Source: Urinicoccus timonensis
GTDB taxonomy: Bacteria > Bacillota > Clostridia > Tissierellales > Peptoniphilaceae
Assembly (NCBI RefSeq): GCF_900232945.1
Contig: NZ_OCTU01000003.1
Location: forward strand, 53,527-117,526
Length of the DNA: 64,000 nt
Direction of reading: 5' to 3'
Shown: piece after piece, positions 34,221 through 42,249 of the stretch
Layout: every line of letters starts with the position of its first letter
Position numbering within the stretch: the first letter of the stretch is position 1
Program-made: the position numbers and the translations under genes
The notes under the pieces: model-generated
What the model was told of the DNA's origin: nothing
Database searches by the model: none
What the model saw: only the letters and a program-made list of their open reading frames with translations

Positions 34221-36411
34221 AAACAATCCTCGGGTCTTTTTGATAACCCTGGTTTTGGCCCTCCTAGTGAGCTTGGGCCCCATGGCCTACTTTTATTCCA
34301 GCGAACCCAAGGCGGACCTATCCTGGATTACAACAGAAACTTATTTTAGAAACATTTTTACAAATTTTATAAATAATGACCGAATGTTTTACGGGGAATC
34401 CGAGGGAAATGATGGCCGAAACTTGAGTCTGGCCACAAAGTCCTACTATACCAGCCACTTAACCAAGAGGACGGGGAACTATCTTTTAACAAATAACCCC
34501 CAATATGACAATGTCCAAGACCTAGAAAAAGACCTTTTTAAAAGCTTGAACTATGACCACCTGACCTACCTAGTGGATAACCGGTCGGAAGACTGGGCTC
34601 GTTACAAGGACCAAGATCCCAAGGATATTAAGCCCAGCAGTGAGGATGTTCTCTTTTTGAAGTATAGCTACAATGGCCAAAAGTGGCAGCTAGACCAAAC
34701 CCAAATCAAAGAGGATAAGAATATAAGACAGATTCAAAATATCATCAATGAACTTGTCCTTAATACCATTTCCAACTATGAATACACCAATACCTTTAAT
34801 GAAAAAGAAGAAAATATAGACCTAAACATCCCTGACCAGGATGTGGAGTTTGGCATCGACACCAAGATTGCCTCGGCCCAAGTAACCATGGCCATGACCC
34901 AAAAGCAACTGGACAACTTTTTGGGAGAAACCCTCTTCCAACGCCAGTCCATTGACTTGGTTGTCGGCCTGATTCCGGTTTATATCCTGGGCTTTTTTGC
35001 CCTCCTGGCCTATGGCCTCTGGGCCTTTAACAAGACCAAAGAAAGAACAGGCTTTGTCCGGTTTTTGGACTTTTCCCCCTGGGAAGTGACCACGGTCCTA
35101 GTTGCCGTGTGGATAGGACTTTTCGGCCTGATCTGCAATGAGCCTTCCAGTATCATCTATCCCTTACAAGACTGGACCTCCATCAACCGCTACCTCTTGG
35201 TCTTTGCCGGTATCTTCTTTGCGGGTTTTAGCCTGCTTTTGGCAGCTTCCTACCTGGCTTTAAGGATTATCCAAATCAAGGATAGGGGCCTGGCCTATGG
35301 TTTCTGGCAAAAGACCCTGGTCTACAAGATCATCCAGGTCTTGAAAAAAATCTTCGGGTCGGGGGTTTCCTACTTGGAAGCCAGCGTCAGCCAAGAAGGC
35401 TCATCTCCATCCAGGGCTCCCCTTCTTTACCTGGGCCTGGGTCTCCTCATAATCTTCCTCTTTTTCTTTATTGGAGCCCCGGGGGGAGGAAGGGGGAAAT
35501 CCTTTGTTCTATTCCTCCTCCTGGTCTTTTTGCTCCTGGTCTTTGCCCTCTTTATCAAGGACTTTTCCGCAGAGATGAAGCGGCTAATCCAGGGATCCAA
35601 TGAAATTGTCAAGGGGAACTACGACTACCAAATCCCTGTGGAAAGAAGTTATTTCAAGGGCATCGCCAATAACTTTAACCGGATTGCCTCCAACCTGGAC
35701 AAGGCTGTTTCTGAAGCCGTGTCTTCAGCCAAGGTCCAAAGCGACTTAATTACCAATGTCAGCCACGACCTCAAGACGCCCCTGACTTCAATCATCAACT
35801 ATTCGGACCTAATGGACAAGGAGGAAGACCCCCAAACTTTGAAAAAATATGCAGGAGTCATCCATGAAAAGTCCATCCACTTAAAAGACCTCATTGAAAA
35901 CTTGTTTGAAGTCAGTCAAACCTCCAAGGAATTAAGGGAAAGTGACTTACAAGACCTGGACCTAAAAGACCTAACTAGCCAAGTTTTAGGCGAGTGGGAG
36001 GACGACTTTAAGACCAAGGGTCTTGATTTAATCTACAAGGACCAAGGACCCCTGCCAGTCCGCATCAACGGAAACCGGGGTCAAAGGATCCTGGACAACC
36101 TCTGCTCTAATATCTACAAGTACTCCCTGGAAAATACCAGGGTCTATGTGGACCTCTACCGGGAAGATGGCCATGCCTGCATCTGCCTTAGAAATATTTC
36201 AGCCATGGCCCTGGACCCCAGCCTGGACTTAACCAGTCGCTTTACCCGGGGAGACCAAGCCCGGACAGGAACAGGCCACGGTTTGGGTCTGGCCATTGCC
36301 AAGAGTTTGCTCTTACAAGTCAAGGGAGACATGGAAGTTAAGGTAGACGGAGACCTCTTTAAGGTCATCTGCCGGGTCCCCTTGAGAGAAGAAAAAACTT
36401 TTCAAGAATGA
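34204..36411 (+). CDS. Large multi-span sensor histidine kinase
   Basis: The 735-residue kinase has a first membrane segment (about 11-30), an extracytoplasmic domain of about 220 residues of no recognised type, then five membrane segments (about 252-273, 293-312, 330-355, 407-424, 433-451), a HAMP-like linker, HisKA with NVSHDLKTPLTSI (H521), N-box DNLCSNIYKYS and G-box GTGHGLGLAIA. It should phosphorylate the overlapping response regulator. The signal is unknown; the large outer domain suggests an envelope or peptide cue (inference). The last ~60 bases recur 637 bp downstream. Confidence 0.88.
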   Translation: MEKTNKNNPRVFLITLVLALLVSLGPMAYFYSSEPKADLSWITTETYFRNIFTNFINNDRMFYGESEGNDGRNLSLATKSYYTSHLTKRTGNYLLTNNPQYDNVQDLEKDLFKSLNYDHLTYLVDNRSEDWARYKDQDPKDIKPSSEDVLFLKYSYNGQKWQLDQTQIKEDKNIRQIQNIINELVLNTISNYEYTNTFNEKEENIDLNIPDQDVEFGIDTKIASAQVTMAMTQKQLDNFLGETLFQRQSIDLVVGLIPVYILGFFALLAYGLWAFNKTKERTGFVRFLDFSPWEVTTVLVAVWIGLFGLICNEPSSIIYPLQDWTSINRYLLVFAGIFFAGFSLLLAASYLALRIIQIKDRGLAYGFWQKTLVYKIIQVLKKIFGSGVSYLEASVSQEGSSPSRAPLLYLGLGLLIIFLFFFIGAPGGGRGKSFVLFLLLVFLLLVFALFIKDFSAEMKRLIQGSNEIVKGNYDYQIPVERSYFKGIANNFNRIASNLDKAVSEAVSSAKVQSDLITNVSHDLKTPLTSIINYSDLMDKEEDPQTLKKYAGVIHEKSIHLKDLIENLFEVSQTSKELRESDLQDLDLKDLTSQVLGEWEDDFKTKGLDLIYKDQGPLPVRINGNRGQRILDNLCSNIYKYSLENTRVYVDLYREDGHACICLRNISAMALDPSLDLTSRFTRGDQARTGTGHGLGLAIAKSLLLQVKGDMEVKVDGDLFKVICRVPLREEKTFQE

Positions 36412-36414
36412 TTG
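36348..36414 (+). repeat. Direct repeat, left copy (3' end of the sensor kinase gene)
   Basis: The stretch containing TTAAGGTCATCTG, CCCCTTGAGAGAAGAAAAAA and AAGAATGATT aligns with 36985-37046 with only a few substitutions and short gaps. Confidence 0.75.
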
Positions 36415-36472
36415 AAGCTTTAGATCCAAAACTTCATGATAGAAGAAGTGCATTAAATTTAAGGAGAAAAAA

Positions 36473-36958
36473 ATGAAAAGAACCATGAAAAGAAAATTAG
36501 GAACCATCCTACTGGTAGGCTGCCTGGCCCTAGGTGCAGCAGCTTGTGACAAGGCAAGTGCAGCTGGTTATTCAAATAGCCTTGTTTCCCATGAAGAAAT
36601 CCAAGATGAATTTGTCAAAACCTGTAAAAGTTTGAATTGGCCAGAAGGCTATGCGGTGCCAAAAGAAATTGACTATAAAAAAGACGGCTCATCTTATGAA
36701 AAAGGCTTTGGCACCACAAGGGCAAGTCTTTATTGGGAAGCCGCCTGGGAAAGAGAATGGTTAAATAGCTACAAAACAGACCCTGAAAGAGCTGGAAAGG
36801 CCCTGGCAGAACTGGAAAAAGCAACAAAGATGACCTACATGTCCCAAGCCAAATGTGACGATGCCACAAGGGAAGCCTTTGCCAAATACCTGGACCAAGC
36901 TAGACATGGAGACCCATCAGGCTTTGAAGAAAACATCAAGCTCAATGCCCCTGAATAA
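36473..36958 (+). CDS. Small predicted lipoprotein
   Basis: The 161-residue product has a basic start, hydrophobic h-region (TILLVGCLALGAAAC) and a plausible lipobox Cys at about residue 25, so export and Lgt lipidation are predicted, although Ala rather than Leu at -3 makes the box weak. The mature part is soluble, charged and mostly helical (EEIQDEFVKTCKSLNWPEGY; ALAELEKATKMTYMSQAKCDD). No family recognised. AAGGAG lies before the ATG. It lies 61 bases behind the kinase gene and between two copies of the kinase 3' end. A ligand-binding or sensor-accessory role is only a guess. Confidence 0.7.
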   Translation: MKRTMKRKLGTILLVGCLALGAAACDKASAAGYSNSLVSHEEIQDEFVKTCKSLNWPEGYAVPKEIDYKKDGSSYEKGFGTTRASLYWEAAWEREWLNSYKTDPERAGKALAELEKATKMTYMSQAKCDDATREAFAKYLDQARHGDPSGFEENIKLNAPE

Positions 36959-36984
36959 GCGGGATGGCTGGGAATTTTCCTAGC

Positions 36985-37046
36985 TAGAGATCCCTTAAGG
37001 TCATCTGACAGCCCCTTGAGGGAAGAAAAAATTCTAAGAATGATTT
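36985..37046 (+). repeat. Direct repeat, right copy (relic of sensor kinase 3' end)
   Basis: TTAAGGTCATCTG, CCCCTTGAGGGAAGAAAAAA and AAGAATGATT match the end of the kinase gene, but no open frame leads into it. It is therefore a non-coding relic. Confidence 0.75.
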
Positions 37047-37072
37047 TTAATTCTCAAAAAAATTGAAAAAAG

Positions 37073-37081
37073 TGCTATAAT
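37073..37081 (+). promoter_or_regulatory. Extended -10 promoter of the AI-2E-type transporter gene
   Basis: TGCTATAAT (TGnTATAAT). The leader contains a small perfect hairpin AGGCA-GCAA-TGCCT (37102-37115) just before the RBS. Confidence 0.55.
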
Positions 37082-37133
37082 AAAGGATAACGAATAAATT
37101 AGGCAGCAATGCCTCACTGAAAAGGAGTTGCTT

Positions 37134-38357
37134 ATGAATACTCAGCTTCTTCCACATGAAGTGACACCGGAACTGATTGTCTTACTCAGGTCTGCTTTAT
37201 TGGTTATCCTTTTAGTTTTGGCCATTTATTATTTGATCAATATAGGCAATACTTGGATTGAACGCAGCCGACGAATTGAAATTGACTTGAAACTCGTGGC
37301 GCGGATTTGCGGTGTCCTCTTTGGAATTTATGTTTTACGAGCGATTTTTAACCACTTTCCCATTATAGGTAATACCATAGGGTCCTTGTTTATCGCCATT
37401 ATCCTGGCCTATGTCATGAACCCCCTGGTGACCTATTTGGAAGGGAAGAATATCAAGAGAAGGTATGGCGTTTTAATTGTCTATGCCAGCTTGGCCCTAA
37501 TCTTAGTCCTAGTTTTTGTGGTAGTCCTACCCAAAACTGTCAACGAATTCCGGGCCTTTTTCATGGAGATTCCCAGCTATCTGGACACCTGGAACAAGGG
37601 GTCTCAAGAATGGCTCCAGAAGTTTGAATCTGTATCCAACTTGAATTTAGAACAGATTGAAAATGAATTTAACAGTGGAATTAACAAGCTCTTAACTAAT
37701 GCCCAAACTGGGATTAGTGACAAGATTAAGGATATCCCTGTAGGGATTAATGCTCTTTTTTCTCGATTGATTTCCATCATGCTGGTCTTGATTTTTTCCT
37801 TTTATTTCTGCGTGGACAAGGACCACTTCAAGGACATTGTTTACAGGCTCCTTCCCAGGAAACACAAGACAGACATCCTCTATCTAGGGGGAAAAATCAA
37901 CAATGCCCTTTTGGAATTTGTCAAGGGACGCTTGCTTATGGCTCTTTTTGTGGGCCTGATGACCATGATTGTCTTGCTTATTTTAAGGGTTGATTTTGCC
38001 ATTATCATTGGTCTGGTAACCTGTGTCGCCGATATCATCCCCTATGTAGGTCCCTTCCTGGCGCTTCTACCGGCAGTCTTATTTGCTGCCCTGGATTCCA
38101 CCAGCAAGGCCCTTTGGGTGGCCATCATCTTCGTCCTGATCCAATGGGCGGAAAATAACCTCTTGGGTCCCAAGATTTTGGGCTCCAAAACTGGTCTCCA
38201 TCCTTTAGTGGTTCTTTTAGCCATTGTTATAGGTGGGGGAATGTTTGGTTTTATTGGAATGATTTTATCTGTTCCCTTTGTCAGTGTATGTTTAATTTTA
38301 AAAGATTTTGCCCTTATGAAAATTCGCCAAAGGCAAGCAGACAAAGACCTACATTGA
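37134..38357 (+). CDS. AI-2E transporter family (YtvI/PerM-like) membrane protein
   Basis: The 407-residue polytopic protein has about eight hydrophobic segments. Landmarks of the family are VMNPLVTYLEGKNIKRRYGVLIVY, a long extracellular/cytoplasmic helical insert, FSFYFCVDKDHFKDIVYRLLP, VGLMTMIVLLILRVDFAIIIGLVTCVADIIPYVGP and GPKILGSKTGLHPLVVLLAIVIGGGMFGFIGMILSVP. Members include exporters and ion antiporters; the substrate here is unknown. The ATG lies 6 bases after AAAGGAG. Confidence 0.88.
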   Translation: MNTQLLPHEVTPELIVLLRSALLVILLVLAIYYLINIGNTWIERSRRIEIDLKLVARICGVLFGIYVLRAIFNHFPIIGNTIGSLFIAIILAYVMNPLVTYLEGKNIKRRYGVLIVYASLALILVLVFVVVLPKTVNEFRAFFMEIPSYLDTWNKGSQEWLQKFESVSNLNLEQIENEFNSGINKLLTNAQTGISDKIKDIPVGINALFSRLISIMLVLIFSFYFCVDKDHFKDIVYRLLPRKHKTDILYLGGKINNALLEFVKGRLLMALFVGLMTMIVLLILRVDFAIIIGLVTCVADIIPYVGPFLALLPAVLFAALDSTSKALWVAIIFVLIQWAENNLLGPKILGSKTGLHPLVVLLAIVIGGGMFGFIGMILSVPFVSVCLILKDFALMKIRQRQADKDLH

Positions 38358-38382
38358 CAAAGCTTCCAAGCTATTTTATAAT
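38354..38382 (+). promoter_or_regulatory. Consensus promoter of alaS
   Basis: TTGACA (38354-38359), 17-base spacer, TATAAT (38377-38382): a perfect consensus. The -35 box overlaps the stop of the transporter gene. Expected start of transcription near 38389, immediately before a hairpin. Confidence 0.88.
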
Positions 38383-38393
38383 CAAGTATAGCG

Positions 38394-38420
38394 ACCTCCC
38401 AAAGGGCTTTGGGAGGTTTT
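38394..38420 (+). terminator. Terminator-like hairpin at the alaS leader start
   Basis: ACCTCCCAAAG pairs with CTTTGGGAGGT, followed by TTTTAT. It can end transporter transcription, but it also lies between the alaS promoter and RBS, so it may be an attenuator or a 5'-end stabilising stem-loop for alaS. Confidence 0.75.
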
Positions 38421-38438
38421 ATATTAAGGAGAGTTGCT

Positions 38439-41060
38439 ATGAAACGTTTAGGTTTACATGAAATTCGTCGTGAATTTCTAGAATATTTTAGAGAAAATGG
38501 ACATATTGTTGCTCCAAGTTTTTCCTTGGTGCCCAAGGATGACCCATCCCTCTTATTAATTGGTGCCGGAATGGCCCCTTTAAAGAAGTTTTTCACCGGG
38601 GAAAAAACACCTCCGGGCAAGAGAATGACCACCTGTCAAAAGTGCTTGAGAACAGGAGATATTGACAATGTGGGTCAAACGGACCGCCATGCCACCTTTT
38701 TTGAAATGCTGGGGAATTTTTCCTTTGGCGACTATTTCAAAAGAGAGGCCATTAACTGGGCCTGGACCTTTTTAAGAGAAAATCTGGAAATCCCGGAAGA
38801 AGACCTTTGGGTAACGGTTTTTGAAGATGACCATGAAGCGGCAAAGATTTGGGAAGAAGAGATCGGCCTGGCCAAGGAAAAAATTGTTCCATTGGGAAAA
38901 GAAGACAACTTCTGGGAATTAGAAGTGGGTCCTTCAGGGCCCTGCTCTGAAATCTATGTAGACCGGGGGGAAGAATTTGGTTGTGGAGATCCAGACTGTA
39001 AGCCGGGCTGCGAATGCGACCGCTTTATTGAAGTTTGGAACTTGGTTTTCACCCAATTTGACAAGGACAAGGAGGGCAACTACCACCCCCTATCCCATCC
39101 CAATATTGATACAGGCATGGGGCTGGAACGGATTGCTACAGTCCTACAAGGAACCGACAATATCTTTGAAATCGACGCCCTACAAGAAGTTCTCCACAAG
39201 GTGGAAGATTTAAGTAACTATAAGTACAAGACAGATAAAAAATTAGACGCTTCAGTCCGGGTTATTACAGACCACATCCGGGCCATTACCTTCCTAATTG
39301 GAGATGGGGTTATTCCCAGCAACGAAGGCCGGGGTTATGTTTTAAGACGTCTCCTTCGTCGGGCAGCTTCCCATGGACGTAAGCTGGGCCTGGACCAACC
39401 CTTCCTGGCAGAAATTGCCAAGGTGGTTATGGACTCTTGGTCCGTTAACTACGAGGAATTAACTAGCCACAGGACCATGATTTTGGAAGTAATTTCCAAG
39501 GAAGAAGAAAAGTTCCACGAAACCCTGGAAACAGGTATGGTATTATTGGAAGACCAAGTGGCAGACCTAAAGGCCAAAAATGAAAAGGTCCTGTCTGGGG
39601 AAAGAGCCTTTAAGCTCTATGATACCTATGGATTCCCAGTGGACCTAACCAATGAAATCTTAAAAGACTATGGGATGACAGTAGACTTTGATGGTTTCCA
39701 AAGTCAAATGCAAGCTCAAAAAGAAAGGGCCCGATCTGCCAGAGATGACAGCAACATGGGCTGGGAAGCCAGTGAAGAAGAATTACAATTGGATTTCCAA
39801 ACAGAATTTTCCGGCTATGAAAAGATGGAAGATTCATCCAAGCTTTTAGCCCTAGTCTATCAAGGCCATGAAGTCCAAAGTTTAGAAGAAGGCCAAGAGG
39901 GCTATGTAATTGTGGAAAGGACCCCCTTCTACCCAGAAGGTGGGGGACAAATTGCCGATACAGGAAAGATCTCCTGGCCTGAAGGAAGGGCAGAAGTTCT
40001 GGACACCCAAAAGACTAAGAATGGAACAATTTATAGCCGGGTTAAGGTCAGCCAAGGCAGCCTGGAAGTGGGAAGTCAGCTTGACCTAGAAGTGGACAAA
40101 GACCGCCGCAAGGCCATTATGCGAAACCACTCTGTAACCCACCTCCTTCATGGGGCCCTAAGAGAAGTTTTAGGTCAACACGTCCAACAAAGCGGAAGTG
40201 AAGTTCGAGATGATTGGATGCGGTTTGACTTTAGCCACTACAAGCCCATGACAGCAGAAGAGGTCAAGGCTGTGGAAGACCGGGTCAATGAAATGATCCT
40301 GGCCAATATTCCAGTTAGCAAGGAGCTTCTAGCCTATAATGATGCCAAAAAACAAGGAGCCATCGGTCTTTTTGAAGGCAAATACGGAGAAAAGGTCCGG
40401 GTAGTTACCATGGGAGATTTTTCCAAGGAACTTTGTGGAGGAACCCATGTTGAAGCCACAGGAGATATCGGAAGCTTTAAGATCCTATCGGAAGCTGGTA
40501 TTGCCGCCGGTGTCCGCCGGATTGAATCCACAACAGGTTTAAATGTTCTAAAACTCTTACGGGACTATGAAGCCAGCCACAAGGCCTTGGCTGCCAAGTT
40601 AAAGACCAATGAACAAAACCTACTTGACCGGGTGGACCAAGTCCTCCAACAACAAAAAGAATTGAGAAAAGAAGTAGAGGACTTCAAAAAACAACTGGCT
40701 TCCAGTGACCTGGATTCCAGCCTAAGCCAAGTGAAAGAAGTCAATGGAATCTCCTACATTACAGCGATTTTAGAAAATGTAGATGGAGAAAACCTGAGGA
40801 ACCTGGCAGAAGAAACCAGAGATCGCCATGCGCCTGTAGTTGTTGTATTGGCCTCTGTCATGGAGGACAAGGTCCTCTTTGCCTCTGCAGTGACCAAGGA
40901 ACTCACCAAGCAAGTTCAAGCAGGCAAACTCATTGGAAAAGTTGCTAAAATCGCCGGAGGCGGTGGAGGTGGACGTCCAGACTTTGCCCAAGCAGGAGGA
41001 AAGGACCCATCTAAGGTCCAAGAAGCTATAGATGCAGTAGAACAATTCTTGGCTGAGTAA
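38439..41060 (+). CDS. alaS: Alanyl-tRNA synthetase
   Basis: The 873-residue class IIc synthetase has the catalytic domain starting IRREFLEYFRENGH, with TTCQKCLRTGDIDNVG and NIDTGMGLERIATVLQG. The editing domain has zinc-site residues in HSVTHLLHGALREVLG and the SKELCGGTHVEATGDIG motif. The C-terminal DHHA1 domain ends GGGGGGRPDFAQAGGKDPSK. The start is the ATG after AAGGAG; an in-frame start at 38409 lies in the hairpin. Confidence 0.97.
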   Translation: MKRLGLHEIRREFLEYFRENGHIVAPSFSLVPKDDPSLLLIGAGMAPLKKFFTGEKTPPGKRMTTCQKCLRTGDIDNVGQTDRHATFFEMLGNFSFGDYFKREAINWAWTFLRENLEIPEEDLWVTVFEDDHEAAKIWEEEIGLAKEKIVPLGKEDNFWELEVGPSGPCSEIYVDRGEEFGCGDPDCKPGCECDRFIEVWNLVFTQFDKDKEGNYHPLSHPNIDTGMGLERIATVLQGTDNIFEIDALQEVLHKVEDLSNYKYKTDKKLDASVRVITDHIRAITFLIGDGVIPSNEGRGYVLRRLLRRAASHGRKLGLDQPFLAEIAKVVMDSWSVNYEELTSHRTMILEVISKEEEKFHETLETGMVLLEDQVADLKAKNEKVLSGERAFKLYDTYGFPVDLTNEILKDYGMTVDFDGFQSQMQAQKERARSARDDSNMGWEASEEELQLDFQTEFSGYEKMEDSSKLLALVYQGHEVQSLEEGQEGYVIVERTPFYPEGGGQIADTGKISWPEGRAEVLDTQKTKNGTIYSRVKVSQGSLEVGSQLDLEVDKDRRKAIMRNHSVTHLLHGALREVLGQHVQQSGSEVRDDWMRFDFSHYKPMTAEEVKAVEDRVNEMILANIPVSKELLAYNDAKKQGAIGLFEGKYGEKVRVVTMGDFSKELCGGTHVEATGDIGSFKILSEAGIAAGVRRIESTTGLNVLKLLRDYEASHKALAAKLKTNEQNLLDRVDQVLQQQKELRKEVEDFKKQLASSDLDSSLSQVKEVNGISYITAILENVDGENLRNLAEETRDRHAPVVVVLASVMEDKVLFASAVTKELTKQVQAGKLIGKVAKIAGGGGGGRPDFAQAGGKDPSKVQEAIDAVEQFLAE

Positions 41061-41073
41061 GAAGTTTATAATT

Positions 41074-41098
41074 AGGGGGGCTCTGGCCTCCCTTTCTT
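41074..41098 (+). terminator. Terminator after alaS
   Basis: AGGGGGG with CCTCCCT (G-T tolerated) around CTCTGG, followed by TTTCTT. Weak T-run. Confidence 0.6.
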
Positions 41099-41145
41099 AT
41101 GAAAACTTTCCCTAAAGAATCTCTAAGGGAATTTCTAAGTTTTTC

Positions 41146-41174
41146 TTGTAATCTCTAGGGCAGTATGGTAAACT
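41146..41174 (+). promoter_or_regulatory. Promoter of tRNA-Trp
   Basis: TTGTAA (41146-41151), 17-base spacer, TAAACT (41169-41174), 22 bases upstream of the tRNA. Confidence 0.7.
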
Positions 41175-41196
41175 TGATAAGTACAAGTTAAGACCT

Positions 41197-41271
41197 AGGG
41201 GTATAGTTCAGTGGCAGAACGTTGGTCTCCAAAACCAAATGTCGAGGGTTCAAATCCTTCTACCCCTGCCA
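41197..41271 (+). tRNA. tRNA-Trp (anticodon CCA)
   Basis: The acceptor stem AGGGGTA/TACCCCT, D arm with TTCAGTGGCAGAA, anticodon stem TTGGT/ACCAA around loop CTCCAAA (anticodon CCA at 41229-41231), T arm GAGGGTTCAAATCCTTC, discriminator G and encoded CCA are all present. It is a single gene with its own promoter and terminator. Confidence 0.97.
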
Positions 41272-41276
41272 AATTG

Positions 41277-41300
41277 CCGTCGATGATTCGACGGTTTTTT
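41277..41300 (+). terminator. Terminator after tRNA-Trp
   Basis: CCGTCGA-TGAT-TCGACGG perfect stem and six T. Confidence 0.9.
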
Positions 41301-41336
41301 CTTTTTAGAAAGTAAAGTCCTTAAAAAAGCCAATGA

Positions 41337-41365
41337 TTGTACTTAATATCAACTTTTGGTATAAT
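41337..41365 (+). promoter_or_regulatory. Promoter of the asp23-nusB-... operon
   Basis: TTGTAC (41337-41342), 17-base spacer, TATAAT (41360-41365), 27 bases before the asp23 start. Confidence 0.82.
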
Positions 41366-41392
41366 AAGGTATAAGTTTATGGAGGTGTTTTC

Positions 41393-41782
41393 GTGGAAAA
41401 ATATGTCAACGAACAAACCACTGATGGAAATGTAAAAATAGCAGATGATGTCATTGCAAAAATAGCCATTGTTGCCGCGTCCCATGTGGAAGGAGTCTAC
41501 TATCCCAGCAAGGATTTAATGAGTGGAGTTGCAGATGTTGCAGGCAAACTCGGTGTAAAGACTCCCGCTAGAGGGGTCAAGGTAGCTGTAGGAGAAGGCG
41601 AGGGAATTATTGACCTGTCTCTTTCCATAGAATACGGCAAGAATATTCTTGATATTTGCAATGAAGTCCAAGAAAAGGTCAAGGAATCGGTAGAAAATAT
41701 GACGGGCTTATCCATTGTAGAAGTCAATGTTCATGTTGTTGGGATTTCAACTCCTACAAGTGAACTCTTGGCAAAGGCATAA
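41393..41782 (+). CDS. Asp23/Gls24 family protein
   Basis: The 129-residue protein starts at GTG behind GGAGGTG. GNVKIADDVIAKIAIVAASHVEGVYYPS and the C-terminal VEVNVHVVGI are typical of the Asp23 (DUF322) family of membrane-associated envelope-stress proteins. In Firmicutes this gene commonly stands before nusB, as here (2-base gap). No catalytic role is known. Confidence 0.92.
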   Translation: MEKYVNEQTTDGNVKIADDVIAKIAIVAASHVEGVYYPSKDLMSGVADVAGKLGVKTPARGVKVAVGEGEGIIDLSLSIEYGKNILDICNEVQEKVKESVENMTGLSIVEVNVHVVGISTPTSELLAKA

Positions 41783-41784
41783 GA

Positions 41785-42210
41785 ATGGCCATTAGTCAAA
41801 GAAAAAAACGGATCCTTTTTATGCAGGCAATTTTTCAATTGCCCTTTCATAGCCAGGAAGAAGGGGCCGATTTAGACTCTATTTATCATTGGCTAGAAGA
41901 CCAACCGGCTCCAGTAAGTGAAGACTTTGCTTCCTTTTTGGACCATCGGGAGGAAATTGACCAAGTCATTGATTCAACCCTAGTTGGCTGGGACATCCAC
42001 CGTCTGGCCAAGGTAGATTTAGCCATTATCCGCCTTGCTAGCTATGAAATTTTCTATTGTCCAGAGATTCCTACCAAGGTAAGCATCAATGAAGCTGTTG
42101 AATTGGCCAAGAAGTTTTCAACAGATGATTCTTCCCGTTTTATCAATGGGATTTTAGGATCTGTAATAAAAAAATACGAAGATAGGATCGAAAATAAGGG
42201 TTGCCAATAG
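41785..42210 (+). CDS. nusB: Transcription antitermination factor NusB
   Basis: NusB binds boxA RNA with S10 during rRNA transcription. Its 141 residues are all-helical, with SQRKKRILFMQAIFQL, the WDIHRLAKVDLAIIRLASYEI core and KVSINEAVELAKKFSTDDSSRFINGILG. Only a weak AAAGG precedes the ATG, so coupling to asp23 is likely. Confidence 0.95.
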   Translation: MAISQRKKRILFMQAIFQLPFHSQEEGADLDSIYHWLEDQPAPVSEDFASFLDHREEIDQVIDSTLVGWDIHRLAKVDLAIIRLASYEIFYCPEIPTKVSINEAVELAKKFSTDDSSRFINGILGSVIKKYEDRIENKGCQ

Positions 42211-42237
42211 ATTTAATCTGTGGAAACCCTCTTTTTT
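42197..42237 (+). terminator. Possible terminator/attenuator over the nusB stop
   Basis: AGGGTT (42197-42202) pairs with AACCCT (42225-42230), with imperfect inner pairing, followed by CTTTTTT. It overlaps the nusB stop, so transcription into xseA may be reduced. Confidence 0.55.
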
Positions 42238-42249
42238 ACAGGAGTTTTT

